A stretch of DNA of 64,000 nucleotides from NCBI RefSeq assembly GCF_000719975.1, contig NZ_JOIJ01000002.1, forward strand, positions 1-64,000, in the 5' to 3' direction. The DNA comes from Prauserella rugosa (lineage in GTDB: Bacteria; Actinomycetota; Actinomycetes; Mycobacteriales; Pseudonocardiaceae). Each line of letters begins with the position of its first letter. Position 1 is the first letter of the stretch. The notes below the pieces were generated by a model, which saw nothing but the letters and a program-made list of their open reading frames with translations, had not been told where the DNA came from and made no database searches. The position numbers and the translations under genes are program-made. Of this stretch, positions 7,984-16,125 are shown in pieces.

Positions 7984-8146
7984 CGTCACCCGAATCGTTA
8001 CCCACGACTCACCGCATGACCCCGGGTAAACAGCTTCTCCTTGAAGGGAGACGGCAACCGCCTCCGCATGACGCGTCGATGACGTTCTTTCGCGGGTGCA
8101 TCCCCCATGCGGGTGAGACGGCGATACAGCTGCCTGGCCAGCCGGG

Positions 8147-8998
8147 TCAGGTCAGCCGGAGCTGACCGTGGCCCGAACCCGCAGGCCCGAGATCGCCGAG
8201 GCGGTAGTGCCGCCGACACAGTACTTGGTAACGCACCGTAGCCGCCTCCTCGCGCGCCCGTGGTGTCGCCTGATTCACCTCGGCGGAGGACACGTCCGAC
8301 GCATCGTCCGAGGTATGCGTGCCGGGGCCGGGCACGGCCGGGGGATCGGACGGCGTGTCCGCGTCGTTCCCGTCGGCGGGTTCTGCGGTGTCTGCTACGA
8401 CGACGGTGTCGCCGGTGCGCAGCACCCGTTCGCCGCTCACGCGGGCGTTGAACCGGCCGGGAAGGCCGCACCAGCACAGCACCTCGACCTGCACGGGCTG
8501 CAACTCGTCGGCGAGCTCGAACAGTCGCTGCGCACCGGGGAACAGCCGGCTCCGGAAGTCGGTGGCGATGCCGAAGCAGTAGACGTCGACGGTTGCCTCG
8601 TCGGCGAGTTCCCCGAGCTGTTCGACCTGCTCGGGCGACAGGAACTGCGCCTCGTCGACGATCAGGTAGTCGACGTGCGTGCCCTGTTCCCACGCCCGCC
8701 GCACCACGGTGCGCAGATCGGTGGCGCCGTCGAGCTCGATCGCCTCGCGCGTGATCCCGATGCGGCTGGTGATCTGCCCGGGCCCGGACCGGTCGTTACT
8801 CACCAGCAACAGACCCTGCCTGCCCTGACGTGCCAGGTTGTGGTCGATCTGCAGCGCGAGCGTCGACTTCCCGCAGTCCATCGGACCGTACGAGAACTTG
8901 ATCCTGCCCACGTTCGGAAGCTCACGGCGCGAACCCCACGCGGGGACCGGCGAGAGCGCGTCGGTCGGATCGGCTCCGGGGTTCTCCACCGCTGTCAC
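8147..8998 (-). CDS. tdk: Thymidine kinase with enlarged zinc domain
   Basis: A class II thymidine kinase, which phosphorylates thymidine with ATP in pyrimidine salvage. Seen: Walker A GPMDCGKST, the Walker B / carboxylate region YLIVDEAQFL, the YCFGI strand, and the structural zinc ligands CWC and later CRRHY. At 283 residues it is about 60-70 longer than usual. The excess is a Pro/Asp/Ser/Thr-rich insertion of about 50 residues between VVVADTAE and VRYQVLCRRHY, i.e. inside the lasso loop that covers the nucleotide base. There is also a ~30-residue N-terminal extension. No operon partners. Confidence 0.88.
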   Translation of the reverse strand: MTAVENPGADPTDALSPVPAWGSRRELPNVGRIKFSYGPMDCGKSTLALQIDHNLARQGRQGLLLVSNDRSGPGQITSRIGITREAIELDGATDLRTVVRRAWEQGTHVDYLIVDEAQFLSPEQVEQLGELADEATVDVYCFGIATDFRSRLFPGAQRLFELADELQPVQVEVLCWCGLPGRFNARVSGERVLRTGDTVVVADTAEPADGNDADTPSDPPAVPGPGTHTSDDASDVSSAEVNQATPRAREEAATVRYQVLCRRHYRLGDLGPAGSGHGQLRLT

Positions 8999-9025
8999 GC
9001 CGGTGCACCCTAGCCGCTCGCCGAG

Positions 9026-10450
9026 CTACAGCACCGCAGGCGCTCTGTTACCGGCCGCCGCGATGGCCCTTCTCACAGGCAACAGGAGCACCAACACGAA
9101 GCCGATCACGAAGAAGATGATCAGCGCGAGGATGGCGTACCGGAACGTGCCGGTCGCCTGACCCACCGCCGCGAACAACAACGGCCCCAGCCACGACGTG
9201 CCGCGCTCACCGACCTCGTAGAGGGAGTAGTACTGCGCCTCCTTACCCGCCGGGATCATCTGGCTGTACAGCGAGCGGGAAAGCGCGTTGGTGCCGCCCA
9301 TCACCAGGCCGATACCCACCGCCAGCGAGTAGAACTGCAGCGCCTGGCCCGCCTCGACGAAGTAGGCGTAGACCAGCACCAGGACCCACACCAGCAGGCT
9401 CGCGAGGATCACCTTCTTGGCGCCGAACCTGCGCGCGGCCAGTCCGTGCAGCATCGCGCCGAGGTAGGCGACGAACTGGATCACCAGCACCGTCACGATC
9501 ATCACTTCGTCGTCGAAGCGCAGCTCCTCGGTGCCGTACTGCGCCGAGACGTTCACGACGGTGCTGATGCCGTCGGTGTAGACCAGGTAGGCACCGAGGA
9601 AACCGAGTGTCAACGGCAGAGCCATGGCAGCCTTCGCGGTGTCCCGCAGCTCGACGAAGCCCGCCGTGAGCACGCTCAGGCCCCGCTCCCTGCCGTGCGG
9701 AGGCTGGTGTTCGCGCAGACGCATGAGCGGGATGATCGTGAACCCGGCCCACCAGAGCGCCGACAGCAGATAGCAGATGCGCACGGCCGTCGACTCGCTG
9801 ATGCCGAACGTGTCCCTGCTGAGGTAGAACGCCAGCTGCACGGCCAGTGCCGTGCCACCGCCGAGGTAACCCCACGCCCAGCCCCTGGACGACACCTCGT
9901 CGCGTTCGTCGGGGGTCGCGATGTCCGGCAGGAACGCGTAGTAGGTGACGATCGAGGCGCCGTACCCGATGTTGGCCACGATGTAGAGCACGGCACCGAG
10001 CTCCCACCGTCCGTCGTCGACGAAGAACAGCAGGGCCGTCGAACCAGCGCCGATCAGCGCGAACAGCCCGAGCATGAACTTCTTCCGCTGGCTGCGGTCG
10101 GCGATGGCGCCCGCGATGGGCAGCACGAGCACCTGGACGACCGTGGCGACCGCCAGCAGATAACCCCACAGCGAGCCGGCGGGGAACGTCAGGCCGAGCA
10201 CCGAGATGTCGCAGTCCACGAGGCGGTTCTCGTTGCCGTCGGGGCCCGTACAGGCACCGGGGCCGTTGCGCGCGATGTCGCTGCGGGCGGCGTCGGCGGC
10301 CACGGAGCTCATGTACAGCGCGCCGAACACCGTGATGACCGAGGTGTTGAACGCCTGGTTCGCCCAGTCGTAGAGGTACCAACCGCGCTGTTCCCGTTTG
10401 CGCTGCGCCGGGTCGGCGGGTGGTTGTGGCCCGGGCGACGTGCTCGTCAT
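9026..10450 (-). CDS. UMF1-family MFS transporter
   Basis: A 474-residue multi-pass membrane protein of the UMF1 family, related to the yeast vacuolar effluxer Atg22. Diagnostic is the N-terminal WYLYDWANQAFNTSV, followed by helices, the cytoplasmic loop ADRSQRKKF, the motif YYAFLPDIATPDERDEVSSRGWAWGY, and GGTNALSRSLYSQMIP near the C-terminus. An extracytoplasmic loop of about 35 residues after the first helix contains two cysteines (GACTGP and VDCD). The substrate is unknown for bacterial members. It is transcribed away from the Rpf-like gene across a 180-bp control region. Confidence 0.88.
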   Translation of the reverse strand: MTSTSPGPQPPADPAQRKREQRGWYLYDWANQAFNTSVITVFGALYMSSVAADAARSDIARNGPGACTGPDGNENRLVDCDISVLGLTFPAGSLWGYLLAVATVVQVLVLPIAGAIADRSQRKKFMLGLFALIGAGSTALLFFVDDGRWELGAVLYIVANIGYGASIVTYYAFLPDIATPDERDEVSSRGWAWGYLGGGTALAVQLAFYLSRDTFGISESTAVRICYLLSALWWAGFTIIPLMRLREHQPPHGRERGLSVLTAGFVELRDTAKAAMALPLTLGFLGAYLVYTDGISTVVNVSAQYGTEELRFDDEVMIVTVLVIQFVAYLGAMLHGLAARRFGAKKVILASLLVWVLVLVYAYFVEAGQALQFYSLAVGIGLVMGGTNALSRSLYSQMIPAGKEAQYYSLYEVGERGTSWLGPLLFAAVGQATGTFRYAILALIIFFVIGFVLVLLLPVRRAIAAAGNRAPAVL

Positions 10451-10633
10451 TCGTGTGTCCCCATGTCGCTGTGGTTCGGTTGTTCAGGCCTGTGTGCGCC
10501 GTCGTCGGTGCGCAGGATCGCGTACTCCAGATGTGTCTGCGTGTCGCTGAAACATCCCCCGCGTGTGGTATGTGATAATGCCGTTTCCAGTGTGACAGTT
10601 GTGGCGACTGTCCGGTTTGCTTACCGTGCCGTT

Positions 10634-11344
10634 ATGGACAGACGCCGGTTCCGCGGCCTGACGCGGGGATTCACCAAGCTTCTCCTCATCGCCATGGCCG
10701 CCCTCGGCGTCCACCTCGCACTCGCGGTCCCGACCGCCGCCGACCCCAGCCGTTCGGACTGGGCCAAGCTCCGCATGTGCGAGTCGACCGAGCGGTACCA
10801 CGTGAACACCGGCACCGGTTACTACGGTGCGTACCAATTCGACCTGCCGACCTGGCGCAGCGTGGGCGGACAGGGACGTCCGGACCAGGCGAGTCCGGCC
10901 GAACAGGACTACCGCGCGCTGTACCTGTACCGCATGCGTGGATGGCAGCCCTGGGAGTGCGCCAACATGGTCGGCCTCGTCGACGACGCGGACGCCCGCA
11001 GCAAGGTCGTTCCCAGCCGCGGGGACGCCGCCTACATCGGTGGCCGGAAACCAGCGCCCGTGCCCGCCCCCGCACCCCAGCCCGCGCCGGGTCCGGCACC
11101 CGCGCCCGAGGCGAAGCCCGCCTGGTCGGGACTGGTGTACGCCTACGGCGACTGCGCGCCGGCGCTGCGCACGTTCCAGTTGCGGATGAACGATCTCGGC
11201 TACGACTTCCAGGGCACGGGCTGCTACTACGACAAGACCAAGCAGGCCGTGCTGGACCTGCAACGTGCCAACGACATCCGCGATTCGGGCAGGCTCGGCC
11301 CGAAGACGTGGAAGGCTGCATGGGAAGGGGTCGCACCGCGCTGA
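10634..11344 (+). CDS. Secreted Rpf-like transglycosylase with peptidoglycan-binding domain
   Basis: A 236-residue exported protein. An N-terminal signal peptide (charged start, hydrophobic helix ending ...AVPTAADP) is followed by a resuscitation-promoting-factor / lysozyme-like domain: WAKLRMCESTERYHVNTGTGYYGAYQF holds the catalytic Glu and the conserved WQPWECAN end. A Pro/Ala linker (about residues 140-160) leads to a C-terminal PG_binding_1-type repeat (LRTFQLRMNDLGYDF...DLQRAND). Such enzymes cut peptidoglycan glycan strands and promote regrowth from dormancy in actinobacteria. ATG 10634 is the start; upstream a GATAAT box at 10574-10579 may be a -10 element. Confidence 0.88.
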   Translation: MDRRRFRGLTRGFTKLLLIAMAALGVHLALAVPTAADPSRSDWAKLRMCESTERYHVNTGTGYYGAYQFDLPTWRSVGGQGRPDQASPAEQDYRALYLYRMRGWQPWECANMVGLVDDADARSKVVPSRGDAAYIGGRKPAPVPAPAPQPAPGPAPAPEAKPAWSGLVYAYGDCAPALRTFQLRMNDLGYDFQGTGCYYDKTKQAVLDLQRANDIRDSGRLGPKTWKAAWEGVAPR

Positions 11345-11417
11345 GCCGGGTCCGTGCGGGACGGTCGTGGAGCCGTGGGGACGGTGGTGGTCTCCGGGCG
11401 CGGATGGGTCGTCGAGC

Positions 11418-12257
11418 TCAGCGGGACGGCGCGTCGTCGTCGGCGGCCGCGTCAGCTGCGGGTTCGCCGGTCGATGACCACTGGCCCCGTGCGACGAGGA
11501 GATCGCGCAGCACGTCCGGCCGGTCGGTGACGATGCCGTCCACGCCGAGGTCGAGCAGCTCGCGCATCTCGGCACGCTCGTCGATGGTCCACACATGCAC
11601 CTCGATGCCGGCGTTGCGGGCCGAACGCACGAAGGCCTTGTCCACGACGGTCATCCGGCCCTGTTTGCGCGGCACCTGGGCCATCGCGCCGCGGCTCAGC
11701 AGACCGAGTCGCAGGAACGGCACCCAGCCGCCGGCCCACAGGATCGCTGCCGAACGCGGACCGCACGCCGTGACGAGCCGGTCGCCACCGAGCTTGCGGA
11801 GCCGGGCGAGACGGGAATCGGAGAACGCGGCCGCACCCACGCGGTCGAACGCCGAGGTGCGCCTGATGGCGTCGACGAACGGATCCACGGCGTCGTCGGC
11901 CTTGACGTCGATGTTGAAGTGCACGTCGGGCAGTTCCTCGAGTACGTCCTCGAGGCGCGGGATCGCCGCACGCCCGCCGATCTTCGCGCGCCGGACGACG
12001 TCCCACGGCTGTTCGGCGATCGGCCCGGTGCCGTCGGTCGTGCGGTCCAGCAGCGCGTCGTGGTGGACGACGACGACGCCGTCGGAGGTCGCGTGGACGT
12101 CCGTCTCGACGTAGCGGTACCCCTCCTCGGCGGCGCGGCGGAACGCGGGCAGCGAGTTCTCCAGTCCTTCGAGATCGCCCAGGTGCCATCCGCGATGCGC
12201 GAAGGCACGGGGGACAGGGGCGTCGAGGTACGGATGGATCCGGGGTGCGTGCGCCAC
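11418..12257 (-). CDS. Glycerophosphodiester phosphodiesterase family protein
   Basis: A 279-residue GDPD TIM barrel that hydrolyses glycerophosphodiesters to glycerol 3-phosphate and an alcohol. Catalytic motifs are clear: AHRGWHL with the first catalytic His, LENSLPAFRRAAEEGYRYVETDVHATSDGVVVVHHD with the Glu/Asp metal ligands and second His, NIDVKA, and the closing VHVWTID...GVDGIVTDRPD. GTG 12257 is chosen because it precedes the conserved region by a typical distance; longer in-frame extensions are Arg/Ser-rich and unlikely. It has no signal peptide, so it is probably cytoplasmic. It is convergent with the Rpf-like gene. Confidence 0.88.
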   Translation of the reverse strand: MAHAPRIHPYLDAPVPRAFAHRGWHLGDLEGLENSLPAFRRAAEEGYRYVETDVHATSDGVVVVHHDALLDRTTDGTGPIAEQPWDVVRRAKIGGRAAIPRLEDVLEELPDVHFNIDVKADDAVDPFVDAIRRTSAFDRVGAAAFSDSRLARLRKLGGDRLVTACGPRSAAILWAGGWVPFLRLGLLSRGAMAQVPRKQGRMTVVDKAFVRSARNAGIEVHVWTIDERAEMRELLDLGVDGIVTDRPDVLRDLLVARGQWSSTGEPAADAAADDDAPSR

Positions 12258-12324
12258 GTCGTCCAGTGTGCCGGACCGGCGTGGCCACGGCATGGACGTG
12301 GTGTGGCCGTCTAAGGTCGGCGCG

Positions 12325-12690
12325 GTGAGTACTTCGCCGACCCGTGAGGAGCTCCGGGCACTACGGAACGAGGCGCCGCAACACTGCGGGTGGTGTGGCC
12401 GTTCGCTGGAACAGGGCGCGTCGGCCGGCCGCAGGCGCCGGTACTGCGGACAGTCGTGTCGCCAGCGCGCGTACGAGCGGCGCACGGCCGTTCAGCGCAC
12501 CGGTCTGCCCGAGGACGCCGTCGTGCTGTCCGGCGAGGAGATCGCCGCGTTGCAGGATCGGCTGTTCCAGCTGCGATGCGCGGCCGAGGACGTCGCCACG
12601 GCCGCCGTGGACGGAGCGGGCAGCGACGAACTCGAGAAACTCGCCGGCGAGGTCAGCCGGATCGCGCGCGACATCGAAGCGCTCCGCTGA
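12325..12690 (+). CDS. Small zinc-ribbon protein of unknown function
   Basis: A 121-residue protein with a compact zinc-binding head, CGWCGRSLEQ...RRRRYCGQSCRQRAYERR (C-x2-C and C-x3-C), a motif seen in many uncharacterised actinobacterial proteins and resembling the cysteine head of the coiled-coil protein at 872-2014. The remainder (residues 60-121) is an acidic helix pair, probably a short coiled coil used for dimerisation. GTG 12325 follows AAGG by 9 nt. The gene is divergent from the glycerophosphodiesterase. A role in DNA or RNA binding is inferred only from the head and the basic patch after it. Confidence 0.7.
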   Translation: MSTSPTREELRALRNEAPQHCGWCGRSLEQGASAGRRRRYCGQSCRQRAYERRTAVQRTGLPEDAVVLSGEEIAALQDRLFQLRCAAEDVATAAVDGAGSDELEKLAGEVSRIARDIEALR

Positions 12691-12696
12691 CGGCCC

Positions 12697-12741
12697 ACAC
12701 TCGCCCCTGTTTTGTCACCGTGACGAAACAGGGGCGAGTGT
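12697..12741. terminator. Bidirectional terminator
   Basis: 22-bp arms (12697-12718 and 12720-12741) with one G:T-type mismatch. It lies 7 bp after the zinc-ribbon gene stop and before the stop of the convergent quinone-reductase gene, with T-rich and A-rich runs inside the arms. It should end both transcripts. Confidence 0.85.
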
Positions 12742-12842
12742 CCGGACGTTGGATCACGAGGGGAGAGGTGGCTGTCGGCCGCGGTGGAGTACCTCCGCGG
12801 CGGTGTCGTGAACGCAGGGGCGTCCAGTCCCGGTCGGTGTGC

Positions 12843-13853
12843 CTACTCCCAGCCGTCGAGGACGATCTTGCCGACGGTGCGGTTGTTCTCGATCCGCTCG
12901 TGGGCCTGGCGCAGCGTCTCGCGGCTGATCGGGCTCAGCGTCTCCGTCGTGGTCGGACGCACCTTGCCGGCATCGGTGAGCCTGCTGACCTCGGTGAGCA
13001 TCCGGTGCTGCTCGGCCATGTCGGGCGTCTGCTGCGTCGGCCGGGTGAACATGAGCTCCCAGTGCCACGTGATGCTCCGGGGCTTCAGCGGCTCGACGTC
13101 CCGGGGGCCGTCGTCGATGGCCACGATCTCGCCGAAGGGCCGCACGATGTTCGCGTAGGTCTCGATCTGTCCCTCGGAATGGGCGGTGAAGAGCCAGTCC
13201 ACGCCGCCGGGGGCCAGGTCGAGGACCTCGGCCGACAGGTCACCGTGATGGTTGACGGTGTCCTCGGCGCCGAGGTCGCGGACCCAGGCCTGCCGTTCCG
13301 CGTCGGACGCGGTGGCGATCACGCGCACGCCGGGGAGCAGCGCCTCGGCGAGCTGGAGCAGGATCGACCCGACACCGCCGGTCGCACCGATGACGAGCAG
13401 CGTTCCCGTGCTGGCCTCGGTGAGGCGGAACCTGTCGAACAGGGTTTCCCATGCGGTGATCGCCGTCAGCGGCAACGACGCGGCGTCGGCGAACGACGTC
13501 GACGCCGGTTTGGGGCCCACGATCCGCTCGTCGACGAGGTGGAAACGCTGGTTCGTCCCGGGACGGTCGATGGTTCCGGCGTAGAACACCTCGTCGCCGG
13601 GTGCGAACAGGCTCACCTCGTCGCCGACGGCGCGAACGACACCGGCGGCGTCGAACCCCAACACGCGGAAGCCGTCGGCGGGCGCGCCGGCACGAAGCTT
13701 CCTGTCGACCGGGTTGACCGACACGGCCCGAACATCGACGAGCAGATCGTGTGGACCCGGCTGCGGAGTCTCGACGTCCCGGGCGACGAAGGACTCCGGG
13801 TCGGTGGCGGGAAGGTTGTCCGTATAACCGATGGCGGTGTGCGTCGTGCTCAT
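12843..13853 (-). CDS. Zinc-type alcohol dehydrogenase / quinone oxidoreductase family protein
   Basis: A 336-residue medium-chain reductase of the quinone oxidoreductase group. Seen: N-terminal GroES-like fold with SVNPVDRKLRAG and VLGFDAAGVV, and the Rossmann motif VIGATGGVGSILLQLA. It lacks the structural-zinc cysteine cluster and the catalytic zinc Cys/His set, so it probably reduces quinones or enones with NADPH rather than oxidising alcohols. ATG 13853 is preferred; GTG 13871 is possible. A complex inverted repeat lies 80-130 bp upstream, suggesting control by a MarR/HxlR/TetR-type regulator, but no such gene is adjacent. Confidence 0.82.
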   Translation of the reverse strand: MSTTHTAIGYTDNLPATDPESFVARDVETPQPGPHDLLVDVRAVSVNPVDRKLRAGAPADGFRVLGFDAAGVVRAVGDEVSLFAPGDEVFYAGTIDRPGTNQRFHLVDERIVGPKPASTSFADAASLPLTAITAWETLFDRFRLTEASTGTLLVIGATGGVGSILLQLAEALLPGVRVIATASDAERQAWVRDLGAEDTVNHHGDLSAEVLDLAPGGVDWLFTAHSEGQIETYANIVRPFGEIVAIDDGPRDVEPLKPRSITWHWELMFTRPTQQTPDMAEQHRMLTEVSRLTDAGKVRPTTTETLSPISRETLRQAHERIENNRTVGKIVLDGWE

Positions 13854-13935
13854 GACTCCACGATTCCTCACCAGGTGCGGAAACGCCTCAGGAGAGGCCT
13901 CGGAAGTGGTCGCGGCAACCCGAACAGCACTCCGA

Positions 13936-13984
13936 CGGACACTACCAGAGTGCCGATAATGGACATTATGTTAAGTAGTGTTCG
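13936..13984. promoter_or_regulatory. Nested inverted repeats upstream of quinone reductase
   Basis: Outer arms at 13936-13945 and 13975-13984 match at 9 of 10 positions (core ACACTAC/GTAGTGT). Inside lies ATAATG-GA-CATTAT at 13956-13969. The stretch is AT-rich against the surroundings. It may be an operator for the reductase gene. Confidence 0.4.
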
Positions 13985-14083
13985 TGAGGGCCGCCAGGAC
14001 CGCCTCCTCCGAGCCTCTCCCGGCCTGCGCACCGACCCACGACACTCGGGCCGGCCTCGCTCGCTTCGTGGCACGCTTTCCCG

Positions 14084-14340
14084 GTGTCCTTCTCTGTGTC
14101 GCCGGACGCGCTACCGAGCTGGCTGCCCACGTGGTGTCTCGACCGCTTCGGCAGCCGACCCGACACCGTCCTGTTCCGACACCGATCGCTCTCGGACGTC
14201 GTCGCTCACTACGCGCACGCGTTCGCGCGGTTGATGGCCGGCTTGGCTTCGGTTCCAGGTCCCACCACCGGTCGATCCGTCTCAGCGTCGCCGATGACGC
14301 CGTCGACGACCGCACGGCCGCGGGCGTGCGACCACTCTCC
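14084..14340 (+). pseudogene. Decayed aminoglycoside/choline phosphotransferase-like gene
   Basis: From GTG 14084 the first ~33 residues (for example PSWLPTWCLDRFG and VLFRHRSLSDVV) look like the N-terminus of an APH-family kinase just before its ATP-binding lysine. The frame then jumps to AHAFARLMAGL, which resembles a later helix of the same family, and degenerates into low-complexity sequence. The P-loop lysine, HGD catalytic loop and DxD are absent. I read this as an internally deleted remnant. It runs into the convergent DUF3626 gene. Confidence 0.4.
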
Positions 14341-15203
14341 TACTTGTGTGCTCGGCCGAACCGGGCCAGGCAGTGCCACACCTGTTTGACCCACTGCCGC
14401 GGATGACGTCCCGCGCGGGCCGCTGCGCCGACGACCGCGGGGGTGAGCTCGGTCCCGAGTTCCCGCGCGAGCTCGACGATGTGGGCGCCTCGGTAGTCCT
14501 CGTCGAACGCGTCCGGCGTGGCGCGGAATCCGGGATGGAACTCGACGCGGCAGCCCGTTCGCTCGGCCCACTGCTCCACGTCGGTGCCGGCGAAGCACGG
14601 GTCCAGCACGATGGCCTCGACGTCGCTGTGCAGGTGCACCTGCCCGTGGACGTGCGCCTCGACGGCGTCGTCGAGGTCGTCGACCCCCGATTCGTCGGCC
14701 ATGCGGCTCAGCGTCGGCAGCATGCGCGCATCCCCGACCTCGTCCGGTTCCCACACCGAGTCGGGAAAGCAGAACGTGGACCGGTCGAGCACCTCGGGCC
14801 GCATGCGCAGGTAGGACGATCCGAACCGGATGGCACCACCGTACGGATCGCCGCCGCGGTTCCACGCTCCGTACACCGGCCGCGCTGACGCGGGCCCGTG
14901 GTCGTAGCGGCCATCGAACAGTCTGCTCTCCCACCGCCACCGGTCCCCTCCCGGGAACGCGGTCAGTCCCCCGTTCGAGATTCCCGTGGTGAACTGCGAC
15001 CGGTACACGCCGTCCTCGGCGAGCGAGGCGATGACCTTCCGTCCGTTGTGGGGCCAGTCCGGGTGGAACTGCAGGGTGACGGCCTCGACGCGGGCAGCGG
15101 CCCGGGTGCGCACCCCGTCACCGGCGCGGTCCTCGACCCGGGCGTGAGCGCTGTCGTCGGCCCTGTCTCCGGCTCTGTCTCCGGCCCGGTCGTCGGCGCG
15201 CAT
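14340..15203 (-). CDS. DUF3626 domain protein
   Basis: A 287-residue protein whose residues from about 40 on match DUF3626: VTLQFHPD, DGVYRSQFTTGISNGGLTAFPGGDRWRWE, YGAWNRGGDPYGGAIRFGSSYLRM, several His/Asp-rich strands (HVHGQVHLHSDVEAIVLDPCFAGT) and EFHPGFR. The biochemical function is unknown. The first ~35 residues are an unusual RAGD/RADD-rich repeat (near-repeats in the DNA at about 15120-15200). The usual N-terminal helices of the family appear to be missing or replaced, so the start at ATG 15203 is uncertain and the gene may be N-terminally altered. Confidence 0.7.
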   Translation of the reverse strand: MRADDRAGDRAGDRADDSAHARVEDRAGDGVRTRAAARVEAVTLQFHPDWPHNGRKVIASLAEDGVYRSQFTTGISNGGLTAFPGGDRWRWESRLFDGRYDHGPASARPVYGAWNRGGDPYGGAIRFGSSYLRMRPEVLDRSTFCFPDSVWEPDEVGDARMLPTLSRMADESGVDDLDDAVEAHVHGQVHLHSDVEAIVLDPCFAGTDVEQWAERTGCRVEFHPGFRATPDAFDEDYRGAHIVELARELGTELTPAVVGAAARAGRHPRQWVKQVWHCLARFGRAHK

Positions 15204-15258
15204 GGGCGCATCGTACGAAGCCGCGCGGGCGGCTCACCAGCGATTTTCCGGTCGGGAG

Positions 15259-16002
15259 TCAGTCCCGTGCCCGGCCCCGCGCGTCGAGCTCCGCGGCCTC
15301 CTCGGGGGTCGGTGCCGTGCCGCCGAGATGCGCGGGCAGCCACCAACGGTCGTCCTCGTCCGCGGGCCGGTCCGGATAGCCGGCCTGCAGTTCGTCCAGG
15401 ATCTCCTGCATCCGGGTGCGCAGCTGTCCGGTGAGCAGGTCGGGGTCGTCGTCCGGGGTGGGACGGAACGGCTCGCCCGCGTGGATGTGGATCGGCACGT
15501 GCCGTTTGGTCAACGTGCGCGGCCTGCCCTTCGTCCACAGCCGCTGGGTTCCCCACAGCGCCATGGGAACGACCGGCACGCCCGCGTCGGCCGCCATCCG
15601 CACCGCGCCGGACTTGATCGGCTTGACCGTGAACGACCGGCTGATCGTGGCCTCCGGGAACACCCCTACGACCTCGCCCGACCGCAGCCGGTCCACGGCC
15701 TCGTCGTAGGAGGCCTTACCCGCGGCGCGGTCCACCGAGATGTGGTGCATACCGCGCATGAGCGGGCCCGCGATCCGGTTGTCGAAGATCTCCTTTTTCG
15801 CCATGAAGCGCACCAGCCGCTTGGCCGGCTGCGCCCCGAGCCCGCAGAAGATGAAGTCCAGGTAGCTGACGTGGTTGCACGCGATCACCGCCCCGCCGCT
15901 GCGCGGGACATGTTCGGTGCCCGTCACCCTCAGTCGGTTGTCCAGCACGCGGAACATGGTCTTGGCCGCCAGTACGACGGGCGGGTACACGATCTCTGCC
16001 AC
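15259..16002 (-). CDS. plsC: 1-acyl-sn-glycerol-3-phosphate acyltransferase family protein
   Basis: A 247-residue PlsC-family acyltransferase, which esterifies lysophosphatidic acid in phospholipid synthesis. Acyltransferase block I is CNHVSYLDF (catalytic H-x4-D), block II GMHHISVDR, block III VVGVFPEATIS (FPEGT equivalent) and block IV VVPMALWG. The N-terminus is a hydrophobic membrane-associating helix. The C-terminal 30 residues are acidic and polar. It is a single gene, 120 bp from the FGGY kinase gene. An alternative substrate such as another lysolipid cannot be excluded. Confidence 0.88.
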   Translation of the reverse strand: MAEIVYPPVVLAAKTMFRVLDNRLRVTGTEHVPRSGGAVIACNHVSYLDFIFCGLGAQPAKRLVRFMAKKEIFDNRIAGPLMRGMHHISVDRAAGKASYDEAVDRLRSGEVVGVFPEATISRSFTVKPIKSGAVRMAADAGVPVVPMALWGTQRLWTKGRPRTLTKRHVPIHIHAGEPFRPTPDDDPDLLTGQLRTRMQEILDELQAGYPDRPADEDDRWWLPAHLGGTAPTPEEAAELDARGRARD

Positions 16003-16125
16003 ACCGCCAGGCTACGCAACCGTAGGTTTGCTCGCTCGTGGCTGGGTCCCCGGTCACATCACCACGCCACCTGAGCTGGTCGCGCCACCCGGGCCGCCTC
16101 GCGCCAGCCGCCTCGCGGGTGCGGT

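Noticed and set aside
7998..8108. Small basic open frame on the minus strand (MGDAPAKERHRRVM...) between tdk and rbpA
   Set aside because: No ribosome site before the ATG and no recognisable family; the region also carries the rbpA promoter. Conservation would be needed to accept it.
10484..10633. A ydaO-type cyclic-di-AMP riboswitch upstream of the Rpf-like gene
   Set aside because: Such riboswitches often precede rpf genes, so it was looked for, but the 150-bp leader is too short and lacks the conserved elements I would expect.
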